64,000 nucleotides of DNA, taken from contig JBHGNT010000005.1 of NCBI GenBank assembly GCA_043228905.1, positions 15,314,001 to 15,378,000 of the forward strand, in the 5' to 3' direction. This document shows, one piece after another, positions 10,251 to 21,026 of this stretch. The translations under genes were made by a program, and so were the position numbers. The notes under the pieces are model-generated. The model was not told the origin of the DNA. It searched no databases and was given only the letters and a program-made list of their open reading frames with translations. How positions within the stretch are numbered: the first letter of the stretch is position 1; each line of letters starts with the position of its first letter. This DNA comes from Azolla caroliniana. Taxonomy: Eukaryota > Polypodiophyta.

Positions 10251-10563
10251 GAGAAAAGTACTAGGATACCCTTGAAAGTTCGTCTATTTACTAGAATGCC
10301 CCTGGAAGTTCCAAATTTACCAAACTACCTTTATGTTCAAAAAATTACACTTTATAAAGTAATTATACACTCAAATCTTTGGTAAATAGGGCTAGTTCGG
10401 GTCCATTTCTTCCATCTTTGGTAAATAGGGCTTGTAGATTTGAGTGTATAATTACTTTATAAAGTGTAATTTTTTGGACATAGGGGTAGTTTGGTAAATT
10501 TGGAACTTCCAGGGGCATTCTGGTAAATAGATGAGCTTCCAGGGGTATCCTGGTACTTTTCCC
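10251..10563. mobile_element. Mutator-type foldback MITE, 313 bp
   Basis: Two inverted arms of about 128 bp (10251-10379 and 10435-10563) match at most positions; the ends read GAGAAAAGTAC and, inverted, GGGAAAAGTAC. The centre (about 55 bp) carries a direct repeat of ATCTTTGGTAAATAGGGCT. The element is flanked by a perfect 9-bp direct repeat TAAAAACTA (10242-10250 and 10564-10572). Nine-base target duplications and long inverted arms are typical of the Mutator superfamily. No coding capacity. Confidence 0.85.
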
Positions 10564-10682
10564 TAAAAACTAATATATATACATATTTATGTTTATGACA
10601 TGTATACAATTAAATACGTATACACGTGATTACAATATGCATATATTAAAAAACTTATAACATCACATAGCCAATGAATGAT

Positions 10683-10945
10683 GTAATCGAGGCATATAGC
10701 CTCTACGCACACGAGACATCCAAAATAAAGGTGAACATAATACGTAATTGAGGTATTGACCTCTTATGAATACAACACAAATTGCATATCATTTACACAG
10801 AAATCAAGATATTGACCTCATACGCATATGTAACATATGTTTGTGAGCATACCACGCAATTGAGGTATTAACCTCGTACGCATATAACACAAATCACATA
10901 TCAAATATATTTCAAATGAGGTATTGATCTCATACTCATATGTAT
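10683..10945. repeat. Five spaced palindromic repeats (GAGGTATTGACCTC type)
   Basis: Diverged units with the core GAGGTATTGACCTC, a small self-complementary stem, followed by a TACGCATA-like tail. They occur near 10690, 10752, 10803, 10862 and 10920, about 50-60 bp apart. The surrounding sequence is AT-rich and non-coding. Function unknown; it may be part of an old LTR or 3' region of the gypsy relic. Confidence 0.5.
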
Positions 10946-11184
10946 ACGTTTTATATAAACAATTATTATCACTACAACATAATTGAATCAATGAAAAAAA
11001 TTATATATTGACTATACATGATTAGATTGAAAGAAGAAAGAATAGAAAGAAAATATATCAAGAAAGAGTTACCGAAGTTCCTTTGTTGATAGTTATCTGT
11101 ATCAAGTTTGATCGCACATCGATCGATCACCATCCATCAAGAAGAAAACAAAAACAATCAACAAAAGAAACATTAGAATGAAAG

Positions 11185-11460
11185 CTCTAATACCAAGTGT
11201 TACAGCTAACTACTAATGTAAGCATATGATAAGGATAACATAGATAGAAAAATAAGAGAGGAGAGAGAAAGAAGGGTGTCTATCCACCCGACCAGTCCCG
11301 AGCGAAGGGATCGAGACAAACTTGAGCCTTGATCAGCGTCCCATACAATCGTCGTGGTGTCGAGTCATACCTCGTACTGGCGCGCTTGCTACAAGAGTTG
11401 GATCCACCACAAGGACAAAGTCTCGACGTCATAAAGAGATGATCAAATGAGGGTTGCTAG
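11185..11460 (-). repeat. Possible LTR edge with tRNA-Met-type primer site (minus orientation)
   Basis: On the minus strand TTGGTATTAGAGC near 11190-11202 is one change away from the common plant primer-binding site TGGTATCAGAGC (initiator tRNA-Met). It is preceded, across one base, by a possible LTR end (TGTTACAGC on the + strand). The right end of the LTR was not found. 11460-11710 holds nothing recognised. Confidence 0.35.
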
Positions 11461-11713
11461 GCCTCATATTTCTAGCCTTAATGGGTTGTCCCAATCCCAA
11501 GGATTAAAAGTAATCCTTCCCTTCTTTACACTCACATTTAACCCTCACACTTTATCCACGTTCATAGAATACTATGGTAAAACTTACCACGGGATATTAT
11601 ATGGTCATGCTCGTAAGAATCAGAAGATTGATTCTTGCCCTCATCAGAGGGTCTTTCGGTGTCCTTCCATGGCTCTTGTCGAGGGCTCTTAAGGGTCGTG
11701 TAGGGCTGCACTT

Positions 11714-12457
11714 TCAAGACTTTTGAATTCGGCTTGTCGCACCCCCAGCTAATGAAGTCTTTGACCGACTCCTGTGTCGGTTGTGGGGATGTTGAGGTAT
11801 GTGAAGGAACGAGGTCCTGCCATTCGACTTGGGCGAATTGCAAAGATTCTTACCCATATTAGACCATTTCTCTGCAAAGCCCGTTGGTGTTTCATTTGGG
11901 TGGGTGGTGCAGGGAGGGCTGGAGGTTTCCAGAGAGAGGTAGGAGTGGGGTGGGTAAAGCACAAACAAGTAGTGTGTTAAAGCAAGGATTAACTTCTTTC
12001 CTGCTTGCAAGGCCAAAAGACCATCGCAAGTACTTTCCCCTGTAATGGTCCGCCAATCGAGCATGCCGCCTATGTAGGCGGTGATGTTGATCTCTGCTTT
12101 CTTCATGGGCATACCATAGCTAGTGGCGTGCACACAGGTGATTTTGAGGAGAAATTTGGCAAGGTCGCCGAAGAACTCATTCGGTCCTCCCTACGTGCAA
12201 TAGGCCTTTGCCGAAATTGAGAATTCCCCGAAATGTGCCTCGAGGAAATGTTGGGATGGGACCTCGATGTCATGGTGGCCGCCATGTATGAGGCCTAACA
12301 CCGACCAAATCTTATCATTGGTGATGGTGTCGGGGTGTAGACGTATGTTGATTTCTTGGGCTTCTAGTTGAGGTGGTGCATATGCAACCTTGAGGTATCC
12401 ACTCAAGCCATGCCTACTCAACCAGTTGTGAAACTCCATGAATACTTCAAGCGGCAT
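11714..12457 (-). pseudogene. Diverged copy of Tat-element extra frame (ORFX), N-terminal part
   Basis: From an ATG at 12457 the frame runs through one in-frame TAG (12191-12193) to 11714. The N-terminal ~110 residues align by eye to the start of ORFX in the Tat-like element (frame from 25715): both have a W-x(4)-GL-G start, then FGEFSISAKAY versus FGEYSISSKAY, then a GG-x-N-x2-FG segment. The protein is not recognised and no function can be named. The rest of the parent element is missing: a copia LTR lies upstream and unassigned sequence downstream. Confidence 0.55.
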
Positions 12458-12731
12458 GATTGTCTCGGGTGGTTGAGAGGAGGGAAGAGATTGGGTGCGT
12501 ATCTGTAGAGAACGAGAAGGCGAAGAGCTTGGGGAGAAAGCGTGAAGGTTCTATGCTCCTATGCATGAATGAGTTATTGGCCTGTGTAGAACTCATTTTT
12601 GTAGATGATGTGTTTTCCAATGTGTGGCCTTCTGTTGCCCTAGATTCAGAATCTTGCCTGCCATGACCAGGTTTTCATGCCACGCGTCGAGAACGGTTTG
12701 TACTTGCTTTTCTCGCTCTGTGTGCATGCGC

Positions 12732-12739
12732 TTTAAATA
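12732..12739 (-). promoter_or_regulatory. TATA-like box upstream of ORFX relic
   Basis: TATTTAAA on the minus strand, 282 bases before the ATG at 12457. The intact Tat-like element has TATTTAAAGC in the same relative place (26034-26041, 326 bases before its ATG). Conservation in two diverged copies suggests a promoter for ORFX. No transcript evidence is available. Confidence 0.4.
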
Positions 12740-12824
12740 ACACTTTGTGGGCGTTTTTTCTTTTTTCTTTTTTTTTCATTAGGCACTCCTAATATACACT
12801 TAATATACACACTCAGGTAGGTGG

Positions 12825-13356
12825 GGTAGTTACCATAATATTGCTCAGCCACAACCGAGTCTTGAATCACTTCGATAAGAGTGCAACACAAGAATGAGAA
12901 TAGACATACACACAAAAGAGAGTACATAGGATGTTTATGTGGAAAACCCTAAATGGGAAAAACCACGGGAGCCCATAGACTCCAACTATCACTATATGAG
13001 AAAGGTACAATCAGAAACTCGGAGGCAACTACCTCGAGCTCTATATCTTCGCCAGTTGGCGGTTACAATAGAGTATTTCTCTGTATCTCACACTCTCTCT
13101 CTCTGTCGCTCTCTCTGTACAACAATATGACAACAACAACTATACAAAGTGATTGCCCTAAGTCATATTTATACTTATATGAACTTAGGGCTATTCACAA
13201 ATATAGCCTCAATAGGCTTACTCAAAACATATTTACAAATATGTCTTCTCTTCCAGTTCTCACTAGGTCTCCTCCGGTTTCCAGATCTCTTCTGGTTCTC
13301 ACCGGGTCCTCTTCATTCTTCACCAGATCCCATCCGGAGGGACCGATTTCCCAACA
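12825..13356 (-). repeat. 3' LTR of a minus-strand Ty1/copia relic (copia-2 family)
   Basis: Related throughout to the copia 2 LTRs (20263-21026): same CAACCGAG, GTGGAAAACCC and GGCGGTTACAATAGAG blocks and the same end CATCCGGAGGGACC then CCCAACA. A polypurine tract (read on the minus strand GTGAAGGGGGAGAT) lies directly outside at 13357-13370. TATA on the minus strand is in TATAAATATGAC near 13170. The left edge is only approximate. It lacks the five 54-bp repeats of copia 2. Confidence 0.75.
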
Positions 13357-13369
13357 ATCTCCCCCTTCA

Positions 13370-14038
13370 CTCTGGCATGGGATGTCTTGTCAACCCGATA
13401 CGATTTCGGCACACGTCTAGCTTGTCGGTTGTTAGGACCTTGGTCAGCATGTCTGCCCCTTCTCCTCCGTGTGGATCTTCATCAGCACAAAATCTTGATC
13501 TTCTACTCTCTCCCGGATCCAGTGGTACCTCCGTTGGATATGTTTCATCTGGGAATGGTAGGCCGTGTTCTCTGCAAGGTGGATGGAACTTTGACTATTG
13601 TAGTAGAGCCAGTATTCCTCTTGTTGGATTACTAGCTCTCTGATGAAGCCCTTCATCCAGATTATCTCCTTACTGGCATTTACAGTTGCCATGTAGTCTG
13701 CCTCCGTGCTTGACAACGCAACCATCTTCTGCATCCTCGATTACCACGAAACAGCTCCCCCTGCATAATTCATGACATATCCGAATGTAGACCGGTTGTT
13801 ATCTGCATCAGTTGACATATCCGAATCCGTCAATCCGTCAAGTTGGGGATTACCGGAGCAGAACCGGAGGCACATACTCAAGATGCCTTTCAGATACCTG
13901 AGTAACCACTTGACCGTGTTCCAATGCTCTTGTCCGGGATGGCTCATGAACCGGCTTACCACTCCGACTACATAGGGCCAATCGGAGATCCTTGTGGTGG
14001 GACACTTGTATGGGGCATACGGACGGAAGCCATCCTCG
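13370..14038 (-). pseudogene. Ty1/copia RT C-terminus and RNase H, relic
   Basis: Reading leftwards from 14035: SDWPYVVGVVSRFMSHPG, then PQLDGLTDSDMS, a stop near 13740, then the RNase H block (KMVALSSTEADYMA and KHIQRRYHWIRE). This is the 3' end of a copia pol placed correctly before its LTR. It is joined at about 14040 to a plus-strand gypsy, so everything upstream is lost. It supplies the part of pol that copia 2 lacks just before its RNase H. Confidence 0.75.
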
Positions 14039-14039
14039 G

Positions 14040-16148
14040 CAAAGGTGGACACCATCACAGACATGAGGGAAGAATGTAAATCGCAAACAGAGGTGAGGCA
14101 ATTTCTTGGTGCCTATGCATTCTACCACATCTAGATCCCGCACTATGCTCACCTAATAGAGCCCTTGTATGGGCTACTCAAGAAGGGGCGGAAGTTCAAG
14201 TGGGAGGAAGAGCACACAGAGGCAATGAAGAGGCTCAAAGGAATGTTGGTAGCGGCACCAGCTTTACGAAAAGCCGTATACAAGGAAGGGGTGCCCGTCT
14301 ATGTGATGGTAGATACGAGTTCAACAGGGATCGGATGGGTCATTAACCAAGAAGGAGAGGATGGTACACGCTACGCCATCCGGTTCGGAGCCAAGGTCTT
14401 AAGCGAGCGACAACAAGGATACGCCCAAGTAAAACGTGAGCTTTGGGGTATTGTGTCCGCAATGAAGGCGGATAAAGATTACCTAATCGGGTCAGAGGTG
14501 GTAATAGAGACGGATTGCCTTCCAATCCTAGGGATGGTTTCAGGATGTGCAACACCTGTCCTAGCTATGTTAAGGTGGATTGCTTACATCAAATCAATGA
14601 ACCCGGAGATTCACCACATTTCAGTGAAGAACAATGCCATGGCAGATATGCTATCGAGGGCAAGATTCGAGGGCGAAAGCAACATGGTGTCTAAAGATGA
14701 GGATGTCACTCTTAACTTCTTTAAGACGGCCCAAGCATCTATAGATGATTGAGATGTGCAAATACTCCACGCCTTCAACGAAAGTGAATACGAAGGGGAG
14801 TGGCTACACATTGGCAAGTTCTTAAGCTCAATGACAGTGGATAGTTCATGGTCGAAGGAGGAAGCACAAAGAGTCCGAAAGAAAGCGTACAAGTACTTCC
14901 TACGAGGAGAATTCCTCTAGAGGCACCCGAAGAGAAGGACGGGGACGCCACAATGAGTGGTCATAAAGAAAGAGGACCAAACAACATTGGTGTCTCAGTT
15001 CCACGAGAGTCCTTGGGCGGGCCATAGAGGAACGTGAGCAACATTCGAGAAGTTAAAGGAGAAGTATTGGCGGCCGGGAATGTACAAGGATATCACCCAT
15101 TTCGTGGGGACGTGTGAAAGTTGCCAGATACACTCAAACATACGCCATAGGGACGAGTTGCACCCGACCTACCCACTCACCATACACTTCAAATGGATGG
15201 TGGATTTGGTTTCGATGCCGATGGGAGTGGGCCAAATGAAATATTTGGTGCTAGCAAGAGAAGACCTAACAAACCAAGTAGCAGGGCGAGCCTTAGCAAA
15301 TTAGACTACGGCGGGGGTGTGTAAATTCTTACTCGAGGATGTCATTTGCTAGTACAGATGTGTGGGAAAGATAGTGACCGACAGAGGAGAGTTAAACGGT
15401 CACGAAGCTACAAAGCTCTTTGAACGACTTGGAGTGAAGCTCTCTCTCATGACCGCTTATAACCCTGAGGCTAATGGAAAGATAGAACGCGGACACATGC
15501 CTATCGTAAAAGCCATTGTAACAACTTGCGATGGGCGAGTCAGGAATTGGCCTCGGTTACTATCTTATGCCTTGTGGACCGGCAGAACAACTCATAGCTC
15601 AGTTACAGGTTTCATGCCAGCTGAACTCATGCACGGACAAAAGCCGGTGATGCCCATTGAAGACACAATCACGTCATGGGTAGCGATGCTGTGGGAAAAT
15701 GAGATGAGTCGAGAAGAGCTTCTAGCAACAAGGATAAGACAACTTGAGAGAAGACCCGAAGACTTGGAGTTGGCAAAGGAGAGGTTAGAAGCGGCTAGGT
15801 TAAGTAACAAAGCCTCGTTCAACAAGACGCACCCGACTACGCCCTCGGAAGATTGAAGAAGGAGACTAGGTGATTGTATATGATAGTAGTCTCGACAATC
15901 AACATAGCTCGATGCGCAAATTCGCAAAGCGATGGTTCGGGCCGTATGTGATAACGAGTGCAAATGATAATGCTACCTACCACCTCACTGAACTCGATGG
16001 GACTAAGCTGGCAGTACCAATAGCAAGGAAGCGGGTCAAAATCATCAAAAAGCGACACGATGGGGAGCCAAACCTCGATGACCTTGACGAAGATAAAGGT
16101 GAGCAAACAACGAGCCACGGGGTCAATGAGGAGGAGATGAACTATTAA
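14040..16148 (+). pseudogene. Divergent Ty3/gypsy pol (RT end, RNase H, integrase), degenerate
   Basis: Begins in RT (TEVRQFLGAYAFY), continues to an RNase-H-like region (YVMVDTSSTGIGWV, ending NAMADMLSRARF), an integrase finger (HESPWAGHRGT ... CESCQIH), a core with VDLVSMPMGVGQMKYLVL, DRGEL and NPEANGKIERG, and a C-terminal part to 16148 (FGPYVITSANDNATYHL). Stops occur near 14126, 14750, 14920, 15302 and 15855, mostly without loss of frame. The RNase H and integrase wording differs from common plant gypsy clades. Gag and most of RT are missing. Confidence 0.75.
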
Positions 16149-16207
16149 CCACCCTCAGCCCGCCATTCTTGGCACATACCAGAGGATGTGTGGTTTGGTG
16201 GGGTGGA

Positions 16208-17008
16208 TGTCATGATGTGGCGTGCTCGAGAGTGGGAAAAACCGGCAAAATGGGGGTCAAAATGTGCATGTGCAATGTGTGTGCACACAAAGGCGATTAA
16301 TTGTGCATATGCAAAATAAAAGGGAAAGGAAAGGGTGAAAAGGATATATAGAAGCTCGTGCAAAAAGTAAGAGAGAGGAGAGATAAAAGGTAGAGGGGAG
16401 ATAGGCTATGAATTTGTAGAGGTAGAATTATATATTATATAAAACAGAGTTAATGGGGGGCTCATTGAAGAGGACGTTTTGGGGAGGAGGAGACTATCGC
16501 CATTTTTCCTTCGGAGATCTTCATCTTCTTCTTCACCATTTCTTTTCATCTCTTACCCATTCATCCACTCATCGCCATGTGCTCGTCTTCTTTGCGTCGG
16601 CACTCGAAGTGCTCGTGAGCCCAAGTTTTTCCTTCAGAGCTCTTCATCTTCTTCTTCACCATTTCTTTTCATCTCTTACCCATTCATCCACTCATCGCCA
16701 TGTGCTCGTCTTCTTTGCATCGCCATGTGCTCGTCTTCTTTGCTTGTGAGCCCAAGTTTCGTTCATTCAACGTTGCTTCGCCCCATTCGTCGTTGCGAGC
16801 CTATGTGTTCATTGTTCGGGTGGTTGTGGTTCTTGGGGTTGGCATTTTGGTGGTGCTCGCGTGTTCATCTTCGCCGTGGTCGGTTTTGCTCTTGTCTCTA
16901 AGGGAATTTAGTATTTATGTTTTGATTGAGCTTGTGGTTGGCTAGAAGTTGCCTTTGTAATCAAACCCTATTTTGTAAAGGGTTTTCTAGCGTGGGAATC
17001 GAACACAT
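16208..17008 (+). repeat. Probable 3' LTR of the divergent gypsy
   Basis: Starts TGTCATGATG directly after a purine-rich tract (TTGGTGGGGTGGA, 16195-16207) and 60 bases after the end of the pol frame. A TATATA box is at 16345-16350. An internal tandem duplication of about 123 bp covers roughly 16503-16750 (CTTCATCTTCTTC and CATCGCCATGTGCTCG blocks). The end near 17008 (GAACACA) is a guess because no partner LTR is present. 17009-17217 holds nothing recognised. Confidence 0.45.
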
Positions 17009-17217
17009 ATTTATTTCTTTAGCCGATATCATTCGTGTTTCTTTCTTTCTTCTTTGTCCGTGTCTTCCTTGTACGTTCGGTCATCTTGTGACGAGGGAGC
17101 GTTTCGGGCATGCCCATGCACCTCTCCTCCTCATAAAGACGTACGGGCTGTCGTGTTTGTGTTATCATCCCCTTGTGCGTTCATCTTGCGTATTCATCTT
17201 TGCTTGTACCCGTTTGA

Positions 17218-17982
17218 TCACTTGGCTCGTGCGGCGATCTCAAAAGGTCGACGAGTCGTGATCAACGAATGCCTCCTCGGTTTTTGTGAATATTGGTGAT
17301 GAAATGCATGAACCACATCTGACGCATTCTCCAAGTGTTGGGATAGTTCCCAACTTGCCTCTAAAATGGGATACCCTTTCCATAGGACTAAGTACTGAAG
17401 TTGTTGTTGATGCCAACGAGAGTCGAGAATCTTGTCCACCTCATACTCCTCACCCGTGGAAAGCTCAATTGGAGGTGGAGGTGGAGAGTGTCTTCCAGGA
17501 ATAGTGGATGGATGATAAGGTTCGAGAAGAGAGGCATGGAAGACATTATGAATCCGGAAATGTTACGGAATCATAATTCAATTCTTGTTCTCTTGACTAC
17601 TTTCTCTCTCTCTTTCTTATTATCTTGTCTATGATCTCTCTCTCACTCTCTTAGTATTGAGCCTCGTCTACTTGTCCGTGATAGTTTGTTCACCTTGACT
17701 AAGGCCACGGTGGACCCATGTATTTATACATGTTTATGGGCTCTAAATGTAGCCCAATGCAAAGACTCATTTTCATGCACAAGCATCTAGAATGTTCTAG
17801 CTTCTGGAGCTTTCTGGAGCTTTCTGGAAGCATCTAAAATCCTACATGTAGAATTGATCATCTACAATCATCTAGTAAGGTAACATGATTATGTATTGGA
17901 TGTATTGGTTAAAACATATGGATTAAATATAGTAGGTCAAGAGTTTGAATCATGACATGATTGTTGTCATGTCCATGACATT
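17218..17982 (-). mobile_element. Deleted relative of the chromovirus: LTR joined to chromodomain end of pol
   Basis: On the minus strand a probable LTR (17982 down to about 17590; starts TGTCATGG, has ACATTCTAGA and a TATAAATA box followed by GA-rich sequence) is followed at once by the C-terminal tail of pol: HNVFHASLLEPYHPSTIPGR, a PPPPIEL stretch and a chromodomain (EYEVDKILDSR, YLVLWKGYP). The STIPGR and PPPPIEL words are shared with copies A and B. Gag and most of pol are gone. Confidence 0.6.
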
Positions 17983-17989
17983 CGGAGCA

Positions 17990-20262
17990 TGTGGGTGCGT
18001 CAATGAGTACGCACGCCGACAGCAAGATGATGTACGCGGAGGAAGATAGGCCCCGTGGTCATGGCAAACGAGGCGAGTCGGGGCGCAATGGAGGCAGCCG
18101 ACAGGAGCTAGATGGAAGGCATGGTTGTAATGCCAATGGTAGTTCCAGACCCTCCGAAGCAGAGGGAGTTGAAGCAGAGCCGGAAACCGGCAAGGAAAGC
18201 CTACCGCGGAATGCTAGTAATGTGGCAAGAAAGGCCACAGGGAGAGGGAGAGCGAGTGTTGGAAGAAACGCGCCGATTCGGAGAAAACCGCATCCGGCTC
18301 CGGCCGGACTGAACAAGGAAATTGGCAGTGATCGCACTACGCCGAGGGCTCTAAAGAAGCCGAAAATGGATCGGGCCCAAGCTTCGAAATGAAGCACAAA
18401 GTCAATTCAAGGTGTGGTATGTTGACTCCAGAGCATCACATCATATGATGAGGAATGATTCTCGTACTTTCGATAGAAACCGGAAAAACAGGGAGTGGTT
18501 GAAACTTCGGAGACGACACTCCGCATACACCATTGAACATGTCGGTGAAGTTCCCCACAGCCACGTCTGGCAAAAAGAGAAACTCATGAATGTGCGACAC
18601 GTACTGACAATAACAAAGAACCCGGTGTCGGTCGGACAGATCGTCGACCAGGCAATGCAAGTTCAGTTCATGCATCTTGGTTGTTACATCAAAGAGGAGG
18701 GCAAAGTCATTGCGCAAGGGCACTAAGAAGGGAGGATGTTCATCCTGAATACCAATGAAGTCGAGATCGCGTTGTTCGCGAAAGGATAGAAGGTCGAGAC
18801 GGACATCGACCTATGGCACAAGCGGTTCGGCCATGTTAACTTCTCGTGGCTTCGTGAAATGTAGACGAAGAACATCATTTTCGAATTGCTGAAATTTAGT
18901 GGCCAAAATGGCCTCTGTGAAGCTTGCCAGCTCAGGAAGCAGCACCGACTTTCATTTCCCAACGAGCATAATTGGAGTCGAAATCCGCTCGATGTGATCC
19001 ATTCGGATATATGGGGACCGGCACAGAACATGAGCATCAGAGAAAGCCGTTACTTCGTAACCTTCATCAATGACTTCACTCAACACACTTAGGCATGCTT
19101 GATAGCGAAAAGAACGAAGTATTCGCGTGTTTCCTGAAGGTGAAGAGCCTTGCAGAAAGGGAAACTGGGAGACAGATCAAGTGCCTAAGGTCCGATGGCA
19201 GAAAGGAGTACTTCTCCAACCAATTTTCAAGTTATCTACAAAATGAGAGAATTCGACGTGAATTCTCATGTAGATACATGCCGTAGCAGAATGGCGTGGC
19301 CGAGAGGAAGAATCGGACGATAGAAGAGATGGCAAGGACGATGCTTGAAGAGAAGCATCTGCCGAAGTTCTATTGGGCCGAAGTGGTCAAAACAGTCGTC
19401 TACCTCCCGAATTGGGCATCTGTCATTGGAGGAGTGTCACCACATGAGTTGTACTTCAAGAAGAAGCCACACTTGGCACACTTGAGGGTCTTCGGTAGCA
19501 TCACATATGTGCATGTGCCGAAGGAAAAACGGAGGAAGCTAGACGCCAAAGCCGAGACGTGTATCTTGGTTGGCTACTCGGATGAATAGACGGGTTATAA
19601 GTGTTATAACCCCCGAACCAAACAATCACGCGTAAGTCGTGATATTGTGTTCGACAAGACCGCATCTTGGTACTTGCCTTCGCCTCCAACCCCTGATGAC
19701 TCCATCTCGATCTCTAACAAAGAGGTCAGTGAGGCTAAAATGCCTCAGGCCAAAGGAGACATCGGAGCTCTTGAAGAAAGTCCAATTTCATTCAGGATAA
19801 GTGGGCCGAATGAGCAACTGAATCGGCATGACCAATCAAACGCAGAGCCGGCGAGTAGTGGAGACTCGGCCATGCACTCTCCGCGCAAGAAGCCGAGGAG
19901 ACGGTTTATGCGCAAAGAGAAGGGAAAGAATAAGATGACGGAGTACGGTACTGATAAAGACGAGTCAGATCGAAGCGAATCCTACTCCGAGAAGAACGAG
20001 GACAGACCTTCAGAAACGAAATCCACGTCAGCCAAGAGGGCCTCAAAATCGGCTAGTGAGCAATTACACCAATCTACCCGCCAGAAGAACCCCGTGGTGT
20101 GGTTCGGATACAACGAGTACATGGGGCATCATTATACGTACATGATGCAAGTGGCGAAAGTGCGTGAGCCGGAGAGCTACGCAGAAGCAGCGAAGGATGC
20201 AAATTGGCGTGCCACAATGGAGGAAGAGATGCACGCATTAGCGGAAAATGAAACCTGGGACC
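17990..20262 (+). pseudogene. copia 1 gag C-terminus, protease, integrase, start of RT
   Basis: Starts in the gag linker (MMYAEEDRPRGHG, matching copia 3 near 44900). Protease MWYVDSRASHHMM is at 18412-18450, the usual DSGAS being DSRAS. GAG-pre-integrase LWHKRFGH with CEACQLRKQH lies near 18815-18945. The integrase core runs to about 19590 and the start of RT (MEEEMHALAENETWDL) stops at 20262, where copia 2 is inserted. Stops occur near 18391, 18724, 18788, 18862, 19090, 19285 and 19587, so the element is dead. The frame resumes exactly at 40580. Confidence 0.8.
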
Positions 20263-21026
20263 TGACGGGAACCCAACGCCCCTTATGCACAAAGCTCGGC
20301 CGCAACCGAGATTCTTTTCATACACACAAAACAGGAAACGAAATGCACGCGACACAAAGGAGAGAAAAGGGTACACATAATGTTTACGTGGAAAACCCCA
20401 AACTAGGGGAAAAAACCACGGCAGCCCACAGGCTGCAAACTGTCACTATGTAGGAATATACAACAGTGAGTTCACTGAGGCACCGACCTCATGCTCACAA
20501 ATCTTCGCCACAGGCGGCGGTTACAATAGAGGCAACGACCTCGTCTCTCTCTCTCTCTCTGTACAGTTACGCACTCTCTCTTCTTCTTGCACCAACAAGG
20601 AAGAATGACAACTACAACAACAGTTACTAAAAGTTTGCCCTAAGTCATATTTATACTAATATGACTTTTCGGCTATTTACAAATATAGCCACAATGGGCT
20701 CTCAGAAACATATTTACGAATATGTCTCTTCCTCCGGTTCATACCGGGTCTGCACCATCCGGCTCTCCGTAACCGGGTACTCCTCATCCGGTCTTCACCG
20801 GGTCTGTATCATCCGGCTCTCCGTGGCCGAGTACTCCTCATCCGGTTCATACCGGGTTTGCACCATCCGGCTCTCCATAACCGGGTACTCCTCATCCCGT
20901 CTTCACCGGGTCTGTATCATCCGGCTCTCCGTAACCGGGTACTCCTCATCCGGTCTTCACCGGGTCTGTATCATCCGGCTCTCCGTGGCCGGGTACTCCT
21001 CATCCGGAGGGACCTGTCTCCCAACA
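20263..21026 (-). repeat. 3' LTR of copia 2
   Basis: On the + strand runs TGACGGGAACCC to TCTCCCAACA. Minus-strand TATAAATA is at 20648-20655. Upstream of it in U3 are five 54-bp tandem repeats (20733-21002). A CT microsatellite lies near 20550-20568. The partner LTR is 39816-40579. Confidence 0.92.
20733..21002 (-). repeat. Five 54-bp tandem repeats in U3 of copia 2 LTR
   Basis: Units start at 20733, 20787, 20841, 20895 and 20949, alternating two variants (GGTTCATACCGGG and GGTCTTCACCGGG). The other LTR has the same five units at 40286-40555. They lie about 80 bp upstream of the TATA box in element orientation, the usual place of LTR enhancers. An enhancer role is inference. Confidence 0.85.

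Noticed and set aside
16453-16945. Overlapping open frames of 80-140 codons
   Set aside because: They lie in a pyrimidine-rich LTR with an internal duplication and show only low-complexity Ser/Leu/Phe.
20733-21002. CRISPR-like or satellite array
   Set aside because: Contiguous 54-bp units confined to the LTR and repeated in the partner LTR; an LTR promoter feature fits better.
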